From Hyphomicrobiales bacterium (GTDB taxonomy: Bacteria > Pseudomonadota > Alphaproteobacteria > Rhizobiales > Aestuariivirgaceae): a stretch of 14,593 bases of DNA. The translations under genes and the position numbers were made by a program. The DNA lies in assembly GCA_020029455.1 (NCBI GenBank), contig JAIBJH010000040.1:1-14593 (forward strand). The letters are read 5' to 3'. Shown here one piece after another: positions 1 through 4,380 of the stretch (within the stretch, counting starts at the first letter, position 1; every line of letters begins with the position of its first letter). The notes beneath the pieces are model-generated. The model saw nothing but the letters and a program-made list of their open reading frames with translations, searched no databases and was not told where the DNA came from.

Positions 1-368
1 AGCTGCTCTCCTCCATCGGCGAAGTGGTGCGGGTGCCCACCGAAGAACAGATCGATTGGGTGACGGCGGTCTCGGGCTCCGGCCCGGCTTACGTCTTCTG
101 GCTCACCGAATGTCTCACTGCGGCAGGCACAAAACTTGGCCTCGATCCGAAGCTCGCCGAGCAACTAGCCCGTACCACCGTGGCGGGCTCTGGTGAACTC
201 ATGCGCCAGAGCGGCATTGATGCTGCAACGCTCCGCCAAAACGTGACTTCGCCCAATGGCACCACCTTCGCGGCCCTCCAACACTTAATGGCCGACGATG
301 GCCTGAAGCCGCTGATGGAGCGCGCCATCGCTGCAGCCGCCAAACGTTCAAAGGAATTGGCCGGATGA
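1..368 (+). CDS. proC: Pyrroline-5-carboxylate reductase, C-terminal part (5' end outside window)
   Basis: This is the last 121 codons of ProC, the NAD(P)H-dependent enzyme that reduces 1-pyrroline-5-carboxylate to proline in the cytoplasm. The reading frame is open from base 3 to the TGA at 366-368, so the gene begins before the window. The visible part is the helical dimerisation domain. It has the conserved AVSGSGPAYVF stretch and the family signature LRQNVTSPNGTT near the C-terminus, which is normally LR..V.SPGGTT; the Asn in SPNGTT is a small variation. The stop overlaps the start of the next gene as ATGA, which suggests translational coupling. The N-terminal Rossmann domain cannot be assessed here. 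Confidence 0.95.
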   Translation, partial: LLSSIGEVVRVPTEEQIDWVTAVSGSGPAYVFWLTECLTAAGTKLGLDPKLAEQLARTTVAGSGELMRQSGIDAATLRQNVTSPNGTTFAALQHLMADDGLKPLMERAIAAAAKRSKELAG

Positions 369-703
369 GTGAAATTTCGTTCGCCGACTTCGAACGCGTG
401 GACATCCGCGTCGGTACCATCATTGCTGCCGAGCCATTTCCGGAAGCGCGCAAGCCAGCCGTCAAATTGAGGATCGATTTCGGCGCCGCAATCGGCGTGA
501 AGAAATCCTCGGCCCAAATCACCAAACACTACAGGATAGAGGAACTGGTGGGAAAGCAGGTGGCCGCTGTCGTCAACTTCCCGCCGCGCCAGATCGGCCC
601 CTTTATGTCGGAAGTCTTGACGCTTGGATTTCCCGATGGCGATGGCAGCGTGGTGATGATCGCCCCAGACAAGCCTGTGCCAAATGGTGGCAAACTGTTC
701 TGA
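365..703 (+). CDS. csaA: tRNA-binding domain protein, CsaA-like
   Basis: This 112-residue protein is essentially a single tRNA-binding OB-fold of the CsaA/EMAP-II type, as also found in the C-terminus of MetRS and in PheT. It matches the usual 107-112 residue length of stand-alone CsaA proteins. Family features are the opening FADFERVDIRVGTI, a central SSAQITKHY segment, the VNFPPRQIGPFMSEVL core, and the end IAPDKPVPNGGKLF. CsaA homologues are dimers that bind tRNA and have been described as export-related chaperones in Bacillus; the role in alphaproteobacteria is less clear. The ATG overlaps the proC stop (ATGA). Identification as a tRNA-binding domain protein is firm, but the in vivo function is inferred. 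Confidence 0.92.
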   Translation: MSEISFADFERVDIRVGTIIAAEPFPEARKPAVKLRIDFGAAIGVKKSSAQITKHYRIEELVGKQVAAVVNFPPRQIGPFMSEVLTLGFPDGDGSVVMIAPDKPVPNGGKLF

Positions 704-710
704 GGATCAC

Positions 711-1325
711 ATGAAGTTCTTGTCCAATGCGAAAGACCTGGAGGCGCTCTATCAACCGGCGCCAACTTCGGCTTCCACGGTCAAGGAGCTGGATCACCTG
801 ATCCCGGAATACCGCGGTCTCATCGAACTCTCGCCCTTTGTGGCACTGGCAACCACGGGACCAGAAGGCCTGGATTGCAGCCCGCGCGGAGATGCCAAGG
901 GATTCGTGCGTGTACTGGATGATCGCACAATTGCGCTGCCCGATAGGCGCGGCAACAACCGCATCGACAGCCTGCGCAACATCATCACCGACCCACGTGT
1001 CGCCCTGCTCTTCCTCGTTCCGGGAAGTGGCACGACATTCAGAATCAATGGTCGCGCCCGCATCACGGATGATGAGGCATTGCGCAATTCATTTGAGATG
1101 GACGGCAAACTGCCCCGCACGGTCATCGTGATCTCAATTGACCGATGCTACTTCCAATGTGCCCGCGCCATTCATCGCGCTGGCCTGTGGAATCCGGATT
1201 TGCATGTACTCAAAGATCAGGTACCGACACCCGGCTCCGTGCTCGAACGCACAAGCAACCGTGAGATTGTTGCTGACACCTATGATGCGGAATGGCCGGC
1301 CCGAGCCGCCAAGAGCCTGTGGTGA
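711..1325 (+). CDS. Pyridoxamine 5'-phosphate oxidase-related FMN-binding protein
   Basis: This is a 204-residue cytoplasmic protein of the PPOX split-barrel flavoprotein superfamily, close to the DR2398/MSMEG-type subgroup. Seen in the sequence: an N-terminal helical lead-in, then the first barrel strand PFVALATTGPEGLDCSPRGD, the RRGNNRIDSLRNI segment that usually lines the FMN phosphate site, VALLFLVPGSGTTFRINGRA, and a C-terminal RCYFQCARAIHRAGLW strand. The substrate is unknown; members of this subgroup are generally not genuine PdxH. The ATG at 711 is preferred because GAGGA at 702-706 is a suitable ribosome binding site; an in-frame start at 684 would overlap csaA by 20 nt with no such site. 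The gap from csaA is 7 nt, so co-transcription is likely. Confidence 0.88.
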   Translation: MKFLSNAKDLEALYQPAPTSASTVKELDHLIPEYRGLIELSPFVALATTGPEGLDCSPRGDAKGFVRVLDDRTIALPDRRGNNRIDSLRNIITDPRVALLFLVPGSGTTFRINGRARITDDEALRNSFEMDGKLPRTVIVISIDRCYFQCARAIHRAGLWNPDLHVLKDQVPTPGSVLERTSNREIVADTYDAEWPARAAKSLW

Positions 1326-1331
1326 TACCGC

Positions 1332-1817
1332 CTAGAACGGCACCTCGTCATCGAGATCACGGCTAAATGAGGGCTTGGTCCCGCCGCCCGAACGCGGGCG
1401 TTCCATAGGTGAAGCCGATCCAAAATCATCGCCGCCAGAAGAGCCAGCGCTATCGCCGCCGCCCGGCTTGCCGCCCAGCATGGTAAGCTCGCCACGGAAA
1501 TTCTGCAACACCACTTCGGTCGAGTATTTCTCGACGCCGCTGTTGTCGGTGTATTTGCGCGTCTGCAACTGGCCTTCGATGTAAACCGTCGAGCCCTTCT
1601 TGAGATACTGCTCCGCCACCTTGGCCAAGTTCTCGTTGAAGATGACTACACGGTGCCACTCGGTCTTTTCCTTGCGCTCGCCTGTTGCCTTGTCGCGCCA
1701 GCTTTCCGATGTTGCCAATGAAAGATTGACGATGGGCCTGCCATCCTGCGTGTGACGCACTTCGGGGTCGCGCCCCAGGTTGCCCACCAAAATCACCTTG
1801 TTGACCGATCCAGCCAT
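1332..1817 (-). CDS. ssb: Single-stranded DNA-binding protein
   Basis: This 161-residue SSB coats single-stranded DNA during replication, recombination and repair. Residues 1 to about 112 form the OB-fold, recognisable from MAGSVNKVILVGNLGRDPEV, TEWHRVVIF, GSTVYIEGQLQTRKY and the TEVVLQNF strand. A Gly/Ser-rich linker follows, and the protein ends in the acidic tip DLDDEVPF. That tip corresponds to the DDDIPF-type peptide that recruits partner proteins; Val replaces Ile. The start at 1817 is chosen over an upstream in-frame ATG at 1835 because GGGAG (plus-strand CTCCC 1825-1829) lies 7 nt before it and the family begins MAGSVNK. An alphaproteobacterial SOS box lies upstream. The gene converges with the PPOX gene across 6 nt. 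Confidence 0.97.
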   Translation of the reverse strand: MAGSVNKVILVGNLGRDPEVRHTQDGRPIVNLSLATSESWRDKATGERKEKTEWHRVVIFNENLAKVAEQYLKKGSTVYIEGQLQTRKYTDNSGVEKYSTEVVLQNFRGELTMLGGKPGGGDSAGSSGGDDFGSASPMERPRSGGGTKPSFSRDLDDEVPF

Positions 1818-1903
1818 CACGCGTCTCCCGAACACTGTTTGCCGTGGAGGGCATTACACCTTTGCCAGAGCCGGAACAGACCCAAGCCGCCGCCATCCAC
1901 AAT

Positions 1904-1918
1904 GTTCTGTATATGTTC
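1904..1918 (-). promoter_or_regulatory. LexA (SOS) box upstream of ssb
   Basis: The plus strand reads GTTC, seven bases (TGTATAT), GTTC. This direct repeat is the LexA operator form established for alphaproteobacteria (GTTC-N7-GTTC). It lies 87 nt upstream of the ssb start. Its centre contains TATACA on the ssb strand, a plausible -10 hexamer, so LexA bound here would cover the promoter core. I could not assign a convincing -35 at standard spacing. Confidence 0.8.
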
Positions 1919-1928
1919 TATTTGAAGT

Positions 1929-1976
1929 CAAAAAACAAGGCCCCGAAAAACCGAAGTGGTTTTGACGGGGCCTTGT
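1929..1976 (-). terminator. Intrinsic terminator of the 48-codon gene
   Basis: An 11-bp perfect stem pairs 1935-1945 (ACAAGGCCCCG) with 1966-1976. A second stem inside it pairs 1947-1952 (AAAACC) with 1958-1963 (GGTTTT) around a GAAGT loop. Read on the minus strand, the hairpin runs straight into a six-T tract (A run at 1930-1935). That polarity fits termination of the short minus-strand gene whose stop is 31 nt upstream. It also insulates ssb from that transcript. Confidence 0.88.
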
Positions 1977-2007
1977 CAGTGTTCAGCGCAAGAACAGGGC
2001 GTACACA

Positions 2008-2154
2008 TCAGCTGCGGCTCGACAGGGGCAGGAACTTGCTAAAGGCAGATTCCTTGCTGGCCTTAGGGGCCTCTTTCCGGGGCTGGGGAACCCGCACATC
2101 CTGCATCATGGCAGTGTTATAAACGTTTGAATATGTTTCGAAAATCCAATTCAT
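2008..2154 (-). CDS. Short conserved-looking protein of unknown function (48 aa)
   Basis: I do not recognise this gene as a named family. It encodes a 48-residue cytoplasmic protein. The N-terminal part (MNWIFETYSNVYNTAMMQ, residues 1-18) is amphipathic and aromatic-rich. The rest is a basic, Pro/Lys-rich tail (about residues 21-48) with no membrane segment or signal peptide. Support for it being real comes from the signals around it: AAGGAG ends 6 nt before the ATG, a TTGTCA-N17-TATCTT promoter lies upstream, and an intrinsic terminator lies downstream. The longer in-frame start at 2232 would run back through that promoter and is rejected. It is divergent from the LysR gene, which may control it. 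The reading frame is well supported; the function is unknown. Confidence 0.75.
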   Translation of the reverse strand: MNWIFETYSNVYNTAMMQDVRVPQPRKEAPKASKESAFSKFLPLSSRS

Positions 2155-2179
2155 GGCGGACTCCTTTCTTTCTGACCCT

Positions 2180-2208
2180 AAGATATATTTCGGAGCCCAA
2201 AATGACAA
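2180..2208 (-). promoter_or_regulatory. Predicted sigma-70 promoter of the 48-codon gene
   Basis: On the minus strand TTGTCA (plus 2203-2208) is followed by exactly 17 bases and TATCTT (plus 2180-2185). Both hexamers match the housekeeping consensus at 5/6 and 4/6. The expected transcript start, near 2173, leaves a leader of about 20 nt that carries the AAGGAG ribosome binding site. Confidence 0.6.
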
Positions 2209-2217
2209 ACTCCGAAA
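2188..2217. promoter_or_regulatory. Inverted repeat flanking the -35 of the 48-codon gene
   Basis: TTTCGGAG (2188-2195) and CTCCGAAA (2210-2217) form a perfect 8-bp inverted repeat with a 14-bp spacer. The arm centres are 22 bp apart, about two helical turns. One arm lies in the promoter spacer and the other just upstream of the -35, as expected for an operator. The regulator is unknown; the adjacent LysR protein is a candidate. Confidence 0.5.
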
Positions 2218-2221
2218 ACTG

Positions 2222-2249
2222 ACATGACACATTAGAAAATGTTACATGT
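2222..2249. promoter_or_regulatory. 28-bp interrupted palindrome in front of the LysR gene
   Basis: The sequence has the form ACATG-N2-ACATT-N4-AATGT-N2-CATGT, with 10 of 14 positions paired about the centre. It lies 19 bp before the LysR ATG. It overlaps a possible plus-strand promoter: CTGACA at 2219-2224, a 17-bp spacer, and TTACAT at 2242-2247. An autoregulatory operator for the LysR protein is the simplest reading, though this is inferred. Confidence 0.55.
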
Positions 2250-2268
2250 TCTATGGTAGAGACTTCTT

Positions 2269-3225
2269 ATGTCCCGCCGTCTGCCGTCGCTGAACGCCAT
2301 GAAGGCCTTTGAGGCCGCTGCCCGCCATCAAAGCTTCACTGATGCGGCCGGCGAGCTTTTTGTGACGCACGCTGCGGTGAGCCGTCACATCAAGGAGCTG
2401 GAGGACTATCTCGGCACAGAGCTTTTCACCCGCACGGGCCGCGGCGTGAAGCTCACCGATGCCGGCCGCCGCTTCGGCGTCCAGCTTACGCCCCTCTTCG
2501 ACCAACTCTCGGACGCCGCCCGCGAGGCCGCTGCAGTCGGTGCGGCCCGCACTCTCAAGGTCTCGGTCGAACCTTCGATCGCTTCGCGTTGGCTGGTGGG
2601 CCGGCTCGGCAAATTCTCAGTCCTTCATCCCGACATCGAACTGTCGATAGAACCAAACAGCAAGCTCACCGATTTCTATGTCGACGACATTGATGTCGGT
2701 ATCCGCTATGGCCGTGGGCCCTGGGATGATGTGGAAATGGCCAAGCTCTCGGAAGTGGTGATCTTCCCTGTCTGTGCCCCCAAGCTTCTTGAAGGCAAGC
2801 TCCCTTTCACTTTTGAGAAGCTCGCCGATGAAACCTTGCTGCATGAACACCGCAAGCAATGGTGGACCGACTGGCTCGCCTCTGCTGGTTACAAGGGTGA
2901 GGTGGCCTGGCGTGGCACCGTGTTTCAAAACCACCTCGCCATTGAAGCCGCCGAAGCAGGCGCCGGATTTGCCCTCGCCGACCAGATCCTCGTGACCGAT
3001 TCACTTGTGGAAGGCTGGCTCAAGCGTCCTTTCGCCATCGACATGAAGGATCATGGCAGCTATTGGTTCGTCCGCAAGAAAGGATCGCGGGAAACGGCGC
3101 CGGCGCGCGCCTTTCGTGAGTGGCTCATGGGCGAGATGGTGGAAACCAACCGCAAGTTCGCGGGCCTCAAGACGAAAGAAAAGGAAGTAAAAGCGCCAGC
3201 CGAACCCGCCAAAGACAAGAGTTGA
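2269..3225 (+). CDS. LysR-family transcriptional regulator, GcvA-like
   Basis: This is a 318-residue DNA-binding regulator. Residues 1-62 form the winged helix-turn-helix, recognisable from LPSLNAMKAFEAAARHQSFT, the recognition helix region THAAVSRHIKELEDYLG, and ELFTRTGRGVKLTDAG. Residues from about 90 to 295 form the periplasmic-binding-like effector domain. The subgroup resembles GcvA/AmpR (opening RRLPSLNAMKAFEAAARH, and DDIDVGIRYGRGPW), but the effector cannot be told from sequence. The C-terminus carries a charged Lys/Glu/Pro-rich tail of about 20 residues that is not part of the usual fold. The start ATG has only a weak upstream purine stretch. The next gene starts 1 nt after the stop, so the two are probably made together. 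Confidence 0.93.
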   Translation: MSRRLPSLNAMKAFEAAARHQSFTDAAGELFVTHAAVSRHIKELEDYLGTELFTRTGRGVKLTDAGRRFGVQLTPLFDQLSDAAREAAAVGAARTLKVSVEPSIASRWLVGRLGKFSVLHPDIELSIEPNSKLTDFYVDDIDVGIRYGRGPWDDVEMAKLSEVVIFPVCAPKLLEGKLPFTFEKLADETLLHEHRKQWWTDWLASAGYKGEVAWRGTVFQNHLAIEAAEAGAGFALADQILVTDSLVEGWLKRPFAIDMKDHGSYWFVRKKGSRETAPARAFREWLMGEMVETNRKFAGLKTKEKEVKAPAEPAKDKS

Positions 3226-3226
3226 G

Positions 3227-3604
3227 ATGGCGAAGAAGAAATATGACTGCCTGAAATGCCCGGGCTATTGCTGTTCCTATCCGGTGATCGAAGTGAAGGA
3301 TCGCGATGCCAAGCGCATCGCCAAGCATTTTGGTCTCTCACTCGCGGCCGCTGAAAAGAAGTATTTCAAATCGGCGCATGGCTACAAGCGAGTGATGCGC
3401 CGTAAGGCCGATAAGCATTTTGGCAAGATCTGCCAGTTCTTTGATACCGAGGCCCGCCGCTGTACCATCTACAAGGCACGGCCCGGTACCTGCCGCGAAT
3501 TCCCAGGCGATGATAATTGCGGCTACTGGGATTTCCTCGCCTTCGAACGCGAGACCCAGAAAGACGAGGATTACATCTCCACCACCTGGAATATTGAGAA
3601 CTGA
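3227..3604 (+). CDS. YkgJ family cysteine-cluster protein
   Basis: This 125-residue protein belongs to the CxxCxxCC-type family (YkgJ, formerly UPF0153), thought to bind zinc or an iron-sulfur cluster. Cysteines are at residues 8, 11, 15 and 16 (C-x2-C-x3-CC), then 69, 79, 89 and 98, the last ones within CTIYKARPGTCREFP. That CxxY..RP..CR..P block is the family's C-terminal signature. It has no signal peptide and is basic at both ends of the linker. The biochemical role of the family is not settled. The gene begins 1 nt after the LysR stop, so it probably depends on readthrough from that cistron. Family assignment is confident; function is unknown. Confidence 0.88.
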   Translation: MAKKKYDCLKCPGYCCSYPVIEVKDRDAKRIAKHFGLSLAAAEKKYFKSAHGYKRVMRRKADKHFGKICQFFDTEARRCTIYKARPGTCREFPGDDNCGYWDFLAFERETQKDEDYISTTWNIEN

Positions 3605-3610
3605 GTAAGC

Positions 3611-3634
3611 CTTGATCAACCTTGCGTGATCAAG
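3611..3634. repeat. Perfect 8-bp inverted repeat after the YkgJ gene
   Basis: CTTGATCA (3611-3618) and TGATCAAG (3627-3634) flank an 8-base loop, 7 nt after the YkgJ stop. No T tract follows on either strand, so it is not a standard intrinsic terminator. It could be an mRNA 3'-end stabilising hairpin or an operator for the TPR gene that begins at 3670. Confidence 0.5.
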
Positions 3635-3669
3635 AAACCACCATACCCTGGCCATGCTAGTCTTCGCGC

Positions 3670-4218
3670 ATGCGTGGGCTCCTCGTTGTGTTCTTGGTGG
3701 CGTTGTTGACATTGTCTGCAGGCAGCCGGCCGGCGTTTGCCCAGTCAGACGATCTTGACCATCTCTTCGCGCGGCTGCGCGAACCTGCCACCAGCGCCGC
3801 GGTCGTCAGTATCGAGACGCAAATCTGGAATCTCTGGATGCATGGCGGTTCTGACGCCGAGAACGAAGCCCTCGCCAAGGCCACACTGGCCATGAACAAT
3901 GGCAGCTCTGCCGAAGCCGAGCGGCAACTCAATGTGCTCATAAGCCAAACACAGAGTTTCCCTGAAGCCTACAACAAGCGCGCCACCCTTTACTTCTTGA
4001 TGGGGCGTTATGAAGATTCCCTGTCCGACATAGTGAGAACCCTCGATCTTGAGCCCCGGCATTTCGGGGCACTATCAGGACGCGCCATGATCATGCAGCG
4101 GCTGGGGCGCGATGCTGAGGCAATCACCGCCTACCAGGAAGCTCTCACCATGAATCCTAACATGGCGGGTGTCAAAGCCGCCCTGCGTGTGCTCGAAAAG
4201 CAAGCACCCGATCTTTAG
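3670..4218 (+). CDS. Exported tetratricopeptide-repeat protein
   Basis: This is a 182-residue protein with a clear Sec signal peptide: MR, a hydrophobic core at residues 3-16, and cleavage after AFA at residue 24. The mature part begins with a helical segment typical of this alphaproteobacterial family (LFARLREP...SIETQIWNLW). It is followed by about three TPR units, the clearest being PEAYNKRATLYFLMGRYEDSLSDI and the next beginning at RHFGALSGRAMIMQRLGRDAEAI. TPRs mediate protein-protein contacts, here in the periplasm; the partner is unknown. Homologues are common single-copy genes in Hyphomicrobiales. No strong ribosome binding site precedes the ATG, but the signal peptide fixes the start. 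It has no cysteines, unlike the two TPR proteins later in the window. Confidence 0.85.
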   Translation: MRGLLVVFLVALLTLSAGSRPAFAQSDDLDHLFARLREPATSAAVVSIETQIWNLWMHGGSDAENEALAKATLAMNNGSSAEAERQLNVLISQTQSFPEAYNKRATLYFLMGRYEDSLSDIVRTLDLEPRHFGALSGRAMIMQRLGRDAEAITAYQEALTMNPNMAGVKAALRVLEKQAPDL

Positions 4219-4380
4219 CGGAGAATGAATGGATTGTGAGAAAGGAATTGTTCACATTCCAACTTCTTATGCGCGCCGAACCGCAACTCTTGCGTGTTTT
4301 TCTACTACCATTTCACTCAATCTTAACGCCCGTTCAGTAGTCAACACCGGTGGGGGATAGCACCGAGAACGGAGTCGTAT
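4219..4380. promoter_or_regulatory. Leader region of the CHASE4-GGDEF-EAL gene, with dyad and hairpin
   Basis: This 162-bp gap has no gene. It holds an interrupted dyad, GGATTGTGA (4231-4239) and TCACATTCC (4252-4260), paired at 8 of 9 positions with a 12-bp spacer; the arm centres are 21 bp apart. Near its end a short hairpin pairs CGGTG (4348-4352) with CACCG (4361-4365) around GGGGATAG, immediately before the ribosome binding site GGAG (4371-4374). CGGTG can also pair within the overlapping palindrome CACCGGTG (4345-4352). I could not assign a confident promoter. Confidence 0.4.

Noticed and set aside
89..529. Long minus-strand frame opposite proC and csaA.
   Set aside because: It is a shadow of two well-supported plus-strand genes, with no recognisable domain and no expression signals.
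684..710. Upstream in-frame ATG for the PPOX flavoprotein.
   Set aside because: It overlaps csaA and lacks a ribosome binding site, whereas the ATG at 711 has GAGGA at 702-706.
1981..1995. GTTC-N7-GAAC, a second LexA-like motif near the ssb SOS box.
   Set aside because: Half-sites are inverted, not direct, and it lies between a stop codon and its terminator, where an operator would have no target.
4234..4256. CRP site from the TGTGA and TCACA half-sites.
   Set aside because: The spacer is 12 bases, while CRP/FNR sites have 6 (or 4 for FNR); kept only as an unidentified dyad.
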